In this document: positions 50,401 through 60,500 of the stretch, one piece after another
Layout of the letters: each line of letters opens with the position of its first letter
Numbering within the stretch: the first letter of the stretch is position 1
Origin: Sipunculus nudus
Lineage: Eukaryota; Annelida; Sipuncula; Golfingiida; Sipunculidae
Length of the DNA: 64,000 nt
Reading direction: 5' to 3'
Assembly (NCBI GenBank): GCA_026874595.1
Contig: CM049309.1
Span: forward strand, 44,469,079-44,533,078
The notes under the pieces: model-generated
Seen by the model: only the letters and a program-made list of their open reading frames with translations
What the model was told of the DNA's origin: nothing
Databases searched by the model: none
Made by a program: the position numbers and the translations under genes

Positions 50401-53400
50401 TCCCAAATAAATAAAAAATAAACCACTATATTTACTCCATATTAATCCATCAGTCAGGTTATTTCATATATCATTTACTCACATATTACATTATATTCCT
50501 TTATAAAACCCAACATAACCATGATATTCTAAGCTTTATCTACTCAATATAGTATCACAATGGTGATACATTTCTAGTCCAATCGGGATCAGCTGAGCGC
50601 CGTGACCCATGGGTCCCTTGTTTTATTAAGGACCCACTGTCGTCGCAGATAAATCTGGTCTATGCATTAACTAAAAAAATATTTCCTGGATCTTTACCAA
50701 ACTTTCAAGGTCCAGTCTGCTGAAACATAGGATTTTTGATAACCCCATAACTTTTGAAGTACAGTATTTCTTTTCTTTAAATTTTATACATAAATTGTTT
50801 CTTACAATTTGTTGGATGTGTGGCCTTGATGCTGGTGGCCTTGGCAAGTGTTACAATGTTTCAGAAGAAGGGGGGCCTATTTTAGAGACGTTTGCCTTAA
50901 TTGACTTGGGATACTATGGCATCTCTGATGCCACAATTCTAGTTCTGCTCAATGTTATTTCTGTAGTTTACCTCTGAGTTTATGGATATATTATATCACT
51001 CTCAGTCTGGCAAGCTTCAGAAGACTGTCTCAGTAAGATCTGACAGCCATCTGATTGGCATGTGGCTGACTCATGAGTGCTGGCAGAGCTTCCCAGAGTT
51101 TCATCTCCATTTATGTTACCTTCTTGGTTATATAGCTGTAATGCAGGTGTTATTTAGTTTGATTTAAATATACAAAATTATTCAAAGGTAAGTGTCTTTC
51201 TAAATGGCCTTTTTGAACACTTTCTCTTCCAGGCTAGTGACAGGCTATGATTGTAGGCATGTGGTATTCACTGCTTGCGGTTTCCCGTGCCTATCACTGC
51301 GACCTGAGAAAGGAGAGCAAAATCTGAATGCACATATACATAGCATTGTGTAAATCTGTGCCATTTTGTGCTTCAGGACATTAAATTTGTTACTTATAAT
51401 TGATACCCACACTTCCCATGATAAACCTGCCTTGTCCAGGATAATTCCTACTAAATCTGTGCATATTAAGCATTTTGAATTCATTAAGGCCCTACCTGTA
51501 AAAAGATTTTCTGTCTGTCACACCATTTCTTGCACACTTCAAGAACCATTTATATTATTGCTGTGAAAATTTTACAGAAGATTGACATCCATGAGAGGAT
51601 GAATGCTCTAGAATATCAGGCCGATGAGAAATTCTGTTCAAATACAATATGGCCACCTAGCAGTAAACTATGTAATTTGTAAATTACACAGATTTGGACA
51701 TAGGGAAATATCTTACATTGGCTCAAATATTGTGGTAATGGGTTACAAAAGAAAGTAAACCGTGAAATTTAAAAACCCCTTTAAACTGTTATCAAGAATA
51801 GGGGGCTTTCATGATTGTGGCCACAATATGTGCAGGTAAAACATTTTATGCTAACGGCTCCTGCTGTTGTTGGGATGTTTGTTACTTGGAATCAGATTTT
51901 ACATTAAGTATGAAAACCCCTGAAATCATCAAATTTAATGATTGGTTACATTTCTATCTGCATGATGAATCAGAGTTAAAAATAAAACATTTTAGTCACA
52001 CCCATGTAATTTCTCTTGCTCTCTTACAGGTTGTATTATAAGCAGAAAGTACTGGTCAGCCATCATAGGTGGTGAAATCTGTAGGCAAGAAATATATATA
52101 GCACTCGCATGGTCAGTCATGTCTGCCAAATTTTGTACAAGTTGGTGCAGTAGTTCCAGAGATAACAGATTAAACACTGTAAATGGAAAGAAAAAATTAT
52201 TATATGAAATTATAAAATTTTGTGATCAGCAAAGTCCTGTGGAAAATTTGTTGGAGAATAATTCCTTAGTGTTTGTTTTTTCCCTTGTTCCAAGGAATTC
52301 TTGTATATAATTTGAAGAAAGTGGGAACACCATTCTGAATCACAGAAAGTCCTTAAACAGAGGTGGCGCCACCTGCAGGTTATAATGACATGTCAAATGC
52401 AACCTATATGTTTATACATTCGTGAGCTTGACCCTGGTGGCCTTGGCCTTGTAAAGTGTCAATATATGCTTAACTGCAAAAGAAAGGGACCTGTTTCAGA
52501 GGGGGTATGCTTTTATGGTCTTCAGGGTTGGGGCCAGGTACATGCAAAAGTACCTAGGTACAAGTACAGGTACTTGCAAAATGGTCAGGTACAGGTACAG
52601 CATTATTGTAGAGTACCTAGGTACAGGTACAGGTACTTTAGAAAGTACCCAGGTACAGGTACATTTTAAAGATATTTAAACTAATGATAATTGCAAAAAT
52701 TTCTTGTAGAAATGCGATCATAATTTGTAATAGAATGGCTGAAAACATCATTAAAAAGTTTTAAATTATATCTTTTTAAGTCATCACGAAAAAAAACGAG
52801 CATGGCAAATGTAAAGGATTGCCTTTAGTAAATGTGATAAGTGAATGAAGCTGATAAAGTTTACAAAGTTAGTAATACAGAAATATAAAACTTTCATTCA
52901 TATACTAAAATATGATGTCACTCTTTCAAATCAAGTTTGGAGTTTTAGAGTAATGTTTTAAAGTCAAAATCTCTTGAAGCACCACACACTCTTTAAAATA
53001 AAGAGGCTTGACAATTTGACTGAAAGGGAAAATCTTATAATCAGTTTTTATAGACTAACTTCACGACATGAACAATAATACATACATAATAAGAAGAAAC
53101 ACAAAACATATTCATTGCAGTAAGTCACACTGAGGAATGTTTTGAGAATTAAGAGCACCTGCATTTGATGCTTGAGCAGGAACTTTTTTCTGTGAAATGG
53201 AATGTTCTGCTTTTTTTAGCATATGTTGAGAGTTCAGTTACACGATATGTACCATCTTCACTTCTTCGTTTATCCTTCACCAATGTTCTTTGTATACTAG
53301 ACAACAGGTATCTACATGGGGCATGTGAGCAACACTGTCCATATCCTTTTCTCTTTACCCTTTATATCTGATAATGCCACAATAAACTCCCTGTGTAGAT

Positions 53401-56163
53401 GCTGGAGGTAGCCAGGCCAGCATGCATACTAGCCATAGCCCAGTCAACTTTAAAGGCTGCTTGGATAAAAGCTTAGTAATTACCCCTGCCTGGATAAGGG
53501 TGACAGCTCAGTACACTTACTTGACTCAACCTGATATCCATTTCCAGTATCATTACCTGTAATCCTCATAACTGTGAATTGTGCACCTAGGTACAAGTAC
53601 CATTACCTGGCCCCAACCCTGTTCTGTGTCTACATTGCATGGGCATGAGGGCAGCCCTGTTCCTATCCTTTGTCAGTTGCCTGATACTTGTGCTGATAAT
53701 GTCACAAAGAACTTCTTGTTTACAGGCTGGAGGTTGACCAGCTTGCTAGCCCCACTAGCTACAAAGGCAGCAGGGATGAATGCTTTGTAATTACCCCGCC
53801 TGAGATAGGTAACTGACCTGACAGGGGTGACAGCTTTGTTCAAGCAATTGACCCAAGCCTGGTGTCCATTTCCAGTATCACATTTATACCTGAAGTACCT
53901 TATACCAGGTACAGGTACTTTAGTTCCAGGTACAGGTACAGGGTACTTTCCACTCATGAAAGCCAGGTACAGGTACAGGTACTCTGAATTGTGTACCTAG
54001 GTACAGGTACATGTACCTGGCCCCAACCCTGATGGTCTTGGGTTATATACTATGGCATCTCCGATGCCAGAATACTAGTTTTATTGTGGGTCCTGTAGGC
54101 TTGTTTTATCTTTGGCAGAAGAGTGCATTTCTAAGTGTCATTTTAATTATACAATATGAAGTAATATGTTTTGACTTTGGGTGTGTTTCAGGTATACTAC
54201 ACTGATGCCAAGGTGAAGCAGGTTGACGTGCCTTCCTTCAGTGGGAACTTCGGTATCCTCCCGGAGCATGTACCTATGCTGGCTGTGTTAAAGCCAGGCG
54301 TCGTCACAGTCATGGAGGAAGATGGCACAAATAAGAAATTTTTCGGTAAGCCATAGTAAACCCACTATGATTTATGCTGAAATTAAATAGGTGTCAGCTG
54401 TTAAAATGTTCAGGGCATTTATATTATCATGGTGTAGTAGGATATTTACAATTGCTGATATTTCTTACAGTACAAGTCTTTTATAATTGAGCATCCACAA
54501 TTAATACCTCAACTTTATTTGGAATCGGGCATTGAAAGTCTTAGTCTTCTGCTATGAATGGCTAAGAACTTTCTATCTAGATGTTATAAATTATTTACAG
54601 AAGTAAAGGATCTGTAAGTTGAAAGTTGCACATCGTTGATTTACTTCATGGTGCTGTTAACTGGGAATAGTTTAGGATTTGCAAAGTTGTAAAAATGCAA
54701 CTGGTCCCTTTCTCAAGAGTACTTATTTTTTTATAGTCAGGAACTCCAAGAACAGTCGTGCAGCCTTTTAAAATGCCAGTTCTCAGTGATTGTGGCATTT
54801 TCAGGATTCTTAACTTAGTTACTGTTGCATCAGAATGCCATCCAAGTGAGACATTCTAGGTTGCATAAAAATGAGTCTTGAAGCAATCAAGAATGGTTGC
54901 ATTAATGACATGCCTGTTGCTGAGTGTTTAAATAAATGTCTGATATTTCAGTGAGCAGCGGTTCCATTACCATTAACGACGATTCATCTGTGCAAATTTT
55001 GGCAGAAGAAGCAGTGCCTGTGGAACAACTTGATGCCCAGGTAGGTGGAAGAACTGTCCAATGGTGCACAGTGCATAATGCTACAAACTTCTTGCATTGA
55101 ACTCTAAGCCATATCAGATTGTTTTTATGTAAAGTTCCACATATATGCATTGCAGTTATTTAAATACTTTGTATAAATTTTTGAACAGTCGGAAAAATTT
55201 GGTTTTGAGTGTTTGTTGGGATTGAGATGAATGTAGAAAGAACACTTTCTAGAATTCAGCAGGATTGATATCTGTCTGAAAACCCTTTCTCTACCAGGCT
55301 AGTGACAGGCTAGGACTTTAGGCTAGTGGTATTCACTGCCTTCAGTTTACCGTGCCTTCCACTGCGACCTGAGAAAGGAGAGCGATTGTCATGAACAAAT
55401 GTTACATGGGCATCTCTGCTCGGGAACCTTTGATGCTCTTGTCTTTCATGACAACATTTACTCAAACTTTCTTTTCATCACCTGATTAATTTACTTCAGA
55501 TTACTCATTATTGTAACAATAACTGATTTTACCTGTATATTTTTAGGGCTCAGTCTGTAACATATTTTCTTTTATGTGAGTTGTACAAGGAAAACTATTT
55601 TTGCCAACAGTGAGCCACTACAGAAATGTAAGAAAGAAAGACACTATTACTGTTCTGTCTGATCTGAATGCTTCTAAAATTCTTCTTGTCATGTATAGTC
55701 TTGTCATGCATATTCCTGATGTTTAAGTCATCCTATGTCGTTGTTTATAATGGAATGGGTAGTGAAGGGATCATTTTCATCAGTCTCTCTGACAGACTGA
55801 CATGTCATGGGATGTTTCAAAAACTTTTCCATAGATCCATTTGAAATAACATGACATGCATCTCCTCACTTCATTAGGTTTATGTGCATTGGATGTGTTT
55901 GCTCTTTAAATGAATTCTGCGCTCCGTGATTTGACCTGTTTTCAGATTCCATCAAAGCCCGAGCATTTGTTTCTCATGTCTATTTGTCCTAACATCTAGA
56001 CCTATAGACAACATTTCTAAACTACTCTCATGATTTTCAGGCCATTCGTGAGGGTGCTGCCAAAGCAACATCAGAACTGAATGCAGCATCATCAGATCAG
56101 GCAAAAGCAGAGGCACAGATCGCAGTGGAATGTTATGAAGAATTACAAAAAGCTGTACAATAG
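41303..56163 (+). CDS. ATP5F1D: ATP synthase F1 subunit delta, mitochondrial
   Basis: This subunit sits in the central stalk of mitochondrial ATP synthase and couples the c-ring to the rotor. Exons: 41303-41431, 54192-54345, 54952-55040, 56041-56163 (TAG); 495 bases, 164 residues (human precursor 168). Residues 1 to about 32 form an Arg/Ala-rich presequence without acidic residues until Asp33. The beta-sandwich follows (FTFASPVDVYYTDAKVKQVD, GNFGILPEHVPMLAVLKPGV, then SSGSITINDDSSVQILAEEA), and the last exon gives the C-terminal helical hairpin. The ATG at 41303 is the first in the frame and gives a normal targeting peptide. A poly(A) signal AATAAA lies at 56341-56346. Intron 1 is 12.8 kb and full of repeats. 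Confidence 0.95.
41739..41975. mobile_element. TTAAGGCC MITE, copy 3 (degraded right end)
   Basis: TTAAGGCCAAAAAAATTAGA then GGTATGGTTCTAAGGCAC, with the body closely matching copy 1. The right inverted end is not recognisable beyond AAAAGTAAAAAAATTAAGGC. Confidence 0.7.
42690..43010. repeat. Two degenerate ~175-bp tandem units in ATP5F1D intron 1
   Basis: The segment ATTTTATTTCTTCGGTGTTGATG with AATCTTGGTCAAGTTC (about 42722-42772) recurs as CTCATTTCTTTGGTGCTGAT with AATCTTGGTCAAGTTC (about 42891-42940). No coding sense. Confidence 0.55.
43690..43880. promoter_or_regulatory. Promoter-like motif cluster in ATP5F1D intron 1
   Basis: Within about 150 bases: an E2F site TTTCCCGCC (about 43715-43723), two CCAAT boxes (ATTGG near 43777 and CCAAT near 43811), a CACGTG E-box (about 43840) and a perfect octamer ATGCAAAT (about 43850-43857). 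The GC content is higher than the surroundings. This mix is typical of cell-cycle or histone promoters, yet no histone or other gene was found next to it. A 99-codon frame spans it and is not recognised. Confidence 0.35.
44057..45952 (+). mobile_element. Tandem-repeat element (HINE/pearl-like), copy 2
   Basis: Starts TTTTTAGCTCAGCTGACTAT then AAGTCATCTGAGCTATAG (a hairpin), followed by a CCGTCCGTC run at 44109-44147. Ends CAGCTGAGCACAGTGACCCA then TAGGTCCCTTGTTT. These ends are the reverse complement of those of copy 1. The interior has repeated CCTGTAAGCACC segments, and a C run at 44936-44953. Confidence 0.6.
45953..46160. mobile_element. TTAAGGCC MITE, copy 4 (one end missing)
   Basis: Body AAAATGTCATATGATCAGGG as in copy 2, right end GTGCCTGAGAACCATACC then TTTTATTTTTTTTGGCCTTAA. 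The left end abuts the preceding element. Confidence 0.7.
46650..50622 (+). mobile_element. Tandem-repeat element (HINE/pearl-like), copy 3
   Basis: Starts TTAGCTCAGCTGACTATAAG then TCATCTGAGCTATAGTCG, followed by CCGTCGTCCGTCCG. Ends ATCAGCTGAGCGCCGTGACC then CATGGGTCCCTTGTTT. Three or four diverged internal units can be followed by the recurring CATGGCACGTTTTTTTCCTG (about 47247, 47920 and weaker near 48890). A CT-rich microsatellite lies at 49148-49265. Frames of 60-109 codons inside are repeat-derived. Confidence 0.55.
49148..49265. repeat. CT-rich low-complexity repeat
   Basis: Mostly TCTCTC/TTTCTC with a few interruptions. Leucine/serine-rich frames read from it are artefacts. Confidence 0.85.
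50623..52514 (+). other. ATP5F1D intron 1, between elements
   Basis: Contains at about 50820-50960 a segment homologous to the sequence that the hAT element interrupts at 52430-52522/54040-54090. A conserved foldback at 51222-51322 is listed separately. A lone GGTGGCGCCACC motif is at 52361-52372. No exon recognised. Confidence 0.5.
51222..51322 (+). ncRNA. Candidate structured intronic RNA or mini-MITE, copy 1
   Basis: A ~100-base stretch that pairs along its length: CTTTCTC with GAGAAAG, CAGG with CCTG, AGTGA with TCACT, and TAGGCATG with CGTGCCTA. A second copy lies in the last intron of the same gene (55283-55383) and keeps the outer stems. A CTGA just before the outer stem recalls a snoRNA D box, but no convincing C box or H/ACA boxes were found. 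It could be a snoRNA-like RNA or a tiny inverted-repeat transposon. Confidence 0.35.
52523..54031. mobile_element. hAT-like non-autonomous transposon
   Basis: Exact 8-bp target duplication ATGGTCTT (52515-52522 and 54032-54039). Terminal inverted repeats CAGGGTTGGGGCCAGGTACA. Subterminal regions are full of GGTACAGGTAC and GTACCTAGGTAC words. 1,509 bases with no transposase frame. The 3' half contains a duplicated terminus: CTGGCCCCAACCCTG also occurs internally at about 53610-53624, and about 300 bases before it resemble the final 400. CAG...CTG ends with an 8-bp duplication are diagnostic for the hAT superfamily. Confidence 0.9.
54192..54345 (+). CDS. ATP5F1D: ATP5F1D exon 2
   Basis: GTGTTTCAG acceptor, VYYTDAKVKQVDVPSFSGNF through NKKFF, donor GTAAGC after the first base of a codon. 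Contains the conserved FGILPEHVP turn. Confidence 0.95.
54952..55040 (+). CDS. ATP5F1D: ATP5F1D exon 3
   Basis: ATTTCAG acceptor, VSSGSITINDDSSVQILAEE through EQLDAQ, donor GTAGGT. Completes the beta domain. Confidence 0.95.
55041..56040 (+). other. ATP5F1D last intron
   Basis: One kilobase with no exon. It carries the second copy of the foldback element (55283-55383). Introns 54346-54951 and 54040-54191 show nothing else. Confidence 0.6.
55283..55383 (+). ncRNA. Candidate structured intronic RNA or mini-MITE, copy 2
   Basis: Matches 51222-51322 over about 100 bases. Shared blocks are CCAGGCTAGTGACAGGCTA, GTGGTATTCACTGC and ACTGCGACCTGAGAAAGGAG. Outer stem CTTTCTC/GAGAAAG and CAGG/CCTG are intact, while the inner stem has lost pairs (AGGC/GCCT remains). 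Confidence 0.35.
56041..56163 (+). CDS. ATP5F1D: ATP5F1D exon 4 (last)
   Basis: TTTTCAG acceptor, forty codons from AIREGAAKATSELNAA to ELQKAVQ, then TAG. Forms the C-terminal helices that contact gamma and epsilon. Confidence 0.94.
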   Translation, partial: AIREGAAKATSELNAASSDQAKAEAQIAVECYEELQKAVQ

Positions 56164-56340
56164 ACATAAAGTTCTTAGACCAATTATCAGAATCAGAACA
56201 CAGTACCAGGGTTGTTTTCACAAAGGTTATGTGGCAGTACAGTCATACATCAGTTGTTTGTACATATGAAGGGACAAAAGAACCAAGTATCCAAAAACAA
56301 CACTCAGCAGAGGCCATGTTAAGTGTGTTTATTATAAATT

Positions 56341-56346
56341 AATAAA
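56341..56346 (+). terminator. Poly(A) signal of ATP5F1D
   Basis: AATAAA 178 bases after the stop codon, followed by a T/G-rich stretch (TTTGATTGTCTGGTTTGTTT). Confidence 0.7.
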
Positions 56347-57308
56347 CTTTATTAGATTTGATTGTCTGGTTTGTTTCATACTTGTCAAGTTTTATATCAT
56401 TGTATGAGAGTTAGTCAAGATTGATCCCATATCAGTACATAAATGAATGATAATATACACCTTAACATACTGGTACAGGTAATTTACAATTCTATTCTGA
56501 TTAACATCAATATCACAGACCATTTTCAAGTAATTTTTGGTTTAAATCATAAAATGTGTAACATAAGTCAATTGTTATGAAATGTTCAGTATAAAACAAC
56601 ATTTAACCTTTGGTCACAGTCTGCTGATGATGATCAACACCATATCCATAAATTTCTTACATTTGGTGAAACAAGTGGTATAGCTTCATAAAAACAGTGT
56701 AAATTCAGTATAAAAGATGTCTAAAAATATATATGCATAAAAAGATGCTTGACTATCGAGGAATGTTTAGCTGCCATTGGCAGACATGCATGTACAAATA
56801 TACACTCAGGTTTTAGTATTACAACTGAAGGGAAAACCTTTATAATATTCTTAGCTGATTATTAGGTACCTCTGCCACTGCTCAGTTTTACTGAACTCAT
56901 TACCTGGTTCACCAGAATAGATGAATTCTGTCAGCACAATGCAACTGCTGCTTGTGAATTATTCTGCCCTGCCAAATTTTACCCCTAAGGTTATGATGCT
57001 TCTCAAGATCATTTAAAGATTTCCGATTTTTCATATGTCTCTGGTTAATTTCCGGTCAATTTAAAAGAATCTATTTTTATATATATATATATATATAAAT
57101 GACACCTGCCATGTCCAGGAAGTATCACAGTTAATTAAGTGAGACTTATCAATGCCCTAACAAGTTAAGTACTTTTTCATGCAGTGCAATGAGATCTAAA
57201 AATTTGTAATATCCAATCATTTTCAATCATCTAATCATTATCAATCACAAATTAAGTTCAAAATACTGCTAGTGGAATATGATCTAAAATATGTCTGATC
57301 AGTATCAG
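56347..57308. other. ATP5F1D / DFPase-like convergent intergenic region
   Basis: About 1 kb between the ATP5F1D poly(A) signal and the stop codon of the minus-strand gene; part is the 3' UTR of the latter. A short (TA)n lies at 57076-57097. No gene seen. Confidence 0.6.
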
Positions 57309-57577
57309 CTACAAGTCAAGTTCACAGTACTGCTTCTTCCCATTATTTTTCCATTCAAATACCCATAATGCATTATTATCATGCTCTGTTACATAAACAG
57401 TGGACCCTCCAGGTTTGAAGTGAAGATTGCTGGGTTTGGTAAAGGGACACTTGATCCTGCACCATGGTTTGTCTCCCTCTGGTCCATACACCTCTAAATG
57501 AGAGGCTCCCCAGTTTGCTACAAGCAGGTTACCTTCATCGTCAAAGTCCATCCCATCTGGCCCTCCTTCGTGGACCC
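57309..57577 (-). CDS. DFPase-like last exon
   Basis: TTTTCCAG acceptor, GVHEGGPDGMDFDDEGNLL through GKKQYCELDL and TAG. Contains the Asp229 and His287 counterparts. The C terminus is a few residues shorter than in squid. Confidence 0.92.
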
Positions 57578-60500
57578 CTGGAAAATGATATACCAAAATA
57601 TGTCAATGTCTGGTTTGTTTCATTCTTAATAATGTGATAAATACACCTATCAAAATTTTGATAACATTCTGTATCATCTGCCAATTGGGTTAGCATATCT
57701 CTAGATTATCTCCTGCCCAACTGTGGTTCTGAAGGACGTCCTGCACAATTGGCACATTATACATGATGGTTGTGAAGTGTACTGGCAGGTATCTAGACCC
57801 TTAAAACAAAAATAAACTTACTGAATAAAGATACTGATTTCCTGCTCAACATCAGGATGCTTTGCATGTATCTGATATATCCCGTAGGAATTATATGATA
57901 TGTGATATTCCCCAAGCACTGGTATCAGTATTATTAAACAGGGTTAACTAGAGATAAAAACTCATTATGGTTCCACCATGCAATTCTCAGAACTAATCAG
58001 CCTGCTGAAATTTAAAAGGAAAATGATCTTTTGAATTTGGCTGAAAAAACCAGGTAAAATCACCAGAAGGGTGAATATCTTTTATTAACCAATCACACTT
58101 GCAAGGAACACAAGTTTTCTAAGATGCCTGTGATACTAAAAGCCTATGTTGAGCATGCCACAGAAAATATCCCATGCAAAGGGTAAACTGGAGACACCTT
58201 CAGAAGAGGATCATCCAAATAAAAGCTGTGACAAGAACTGGAAGGTTGGTGCAGCTCTTTGAAATGACTGATTGTCAGATGAAGTGAAAGCTAAGCTAAA
58301 TAGAAAGCTTGACCATTTACATGAGCAGATAAGAATGTACTGGAGAAAACTAGAATACGGGTAGTCGACAAGCGACTACATGTATCCGCCAAGCGACTAC
58401 ATGTATCCGCCAAAATCAGAGTAGGACGGGTTAGGTGAGGCATGGATTGAGGGGCAAGGGGAAATAGAGTTACACGTGTTACATATAAGAATGGATGTCT
58501 GCCACGTAAACATTATTGTAGGTGGCGCCACCTGTTATTTGAACGAGAAACTATACAAGATGTATACACATGCAAAATTTCAGGTTGAAAAGTCAAACCA
58601 CTGCAGAGATATATGTGATTTTATCCCACAGCAGACAAACAGATGGACCTGTGCAAAAAGGGGTTTCAGGTGGCGCCACCATTTTTATGTATGTTATAAA
58701 GCTATCCAAGGGCTCCATTTGTGTAAAAAATTTTCCTGATTGGTCAAATGAGTCTGGAGATATAAGCATTAATGTCTGCAGCATAAACGTGAATGAAGCT
58801 GGCGCCACCTGTCATAAAATCAAGAAAACTATCCAGGATGTATATGCATGCCGAATTACAGGTAATTTGGTCAAACCACTGCAGCGATAAGAGTGATTTT
58901 TACCCAAGGCAGACAAACAGATGGATGCTGTGCAAAAATGGCTGCAGGTGGCGCCACCATTTTTGTGCATGATATAAAGCTATCCAAGGGTTACATTTGT
59001 GTAAAAAATTTTTTCTGATTGGTCAAACGAGTCCGGAGATATAAGCATGGATGTCTACAGCGTGAATGTGAATGTAGGTGGCGCCACCTGTCATAAAATG
59101 AAGAAAGCTATGTGGGATGTATACGCATGCCGAATTACAGGTAATTTGGTCAAACAACTGCAGCGATAAGAGTGATTTTAACCCAAGGCAGACAAACAGA
59201 TGGACGCTGTGCAAAAATGGCTGCAGGTGGCGCCACCATTTTTGTGTATGTTAAAAAGCTATCCAAGGGCTACATTTGTGTAACAATTTTTTCCTGATTA
59301 GTCGAACGGTTCCCAAGATATGAGCTTGGATGTCTGCAGCGTGAACGTGAATGTAGGTGGCGCCACCTGTCATAATATCAAGAAAGCTATTTACGATGTA
59401 TAAGCATTCTGAATTCCAGGTGAATTTGTCGAACCACTGCAGAGATATGAGTGATTTTAACCCAAGGCAGACAAACAGATGGACACTGTGCATACATGGT
59501 TGCAGGTGGCGCCACCATTTTTTGTGTATGTTATAAAGCTATCCAAGGGCTACATTTGTACAAAAAATTTTTCCTGATCGGTCAAAGGGGTCCTGAGATA
59601 TGTGGGTTTATGTGTTGAAACAGATGCACAAATGGACGCTGGGCAGAGAGGAAAGGTCAGAGGTCAAGGCCAATTGGTTAGGCACCAGTTCACATGTGAC
59701 CTGATAATTGGTGTAAGTTTCGGAAAAAATCTGTCCAGCAGTCTCAGAGGAGTTCTCTGGAAACGAACGCGGCGGCGGTGGCGGCAGAACCCGGTCAAAA
59801 ACATAGTATCCGCAAAACTTCGTTTTGGCGGATACAATTAATTAGAGGAGCACTTTATCTCACACAATCTTAGTCTGATACATATATTAAAGGGAAGGTG
59901 AAGGGAAGTACTCTGTAAATTTCAAGAAGCTTGGTTGGAACAGGCCAGTATTTTAACAGTCCTCTTGACCGGTTGCTGTTCATGTTATACAGGAGACTAC
60001 AATGAGCACCTCTACACACTGAAACCACTGACTGCACTGCAGTCCCAGGTGCAAGGCCAGGTGCCACACCCAACAGAATATAACAATAAATATTAAAGCT
60101 CAAATATTAAAATGTTTTTTTTGTGATTCGTTAAGTAGTATTATTTCTCTGATTGCATGATGGCACACTGACTGACCTGGAAGTGTTCCCCAGAGTCTTT
60201 TGTTTGTCACTTTGCCAGGGCCTGTTATATCATAGGCCCATAATTTCTTTGAAATTGTTTCAGCCACGATCAATATTTGTGGAACACCTTCAGCAGAATG
60301 CTGTACAGCTATTCCATTAGAGAACAAGTACCCAGTATCAACTTTTACAACATCACGATCCTTTGTCAAACAGTAGACACTCCCAAAAGCTTCCTGCAAA
60401 TGAAGAAGTTGACAAATTCATTACACATATGTTTAATAAAATGCTTAATCTGAGTTAAATTATTAAATATTCTGCCAACTGTTTCACAATATCATTTGCA

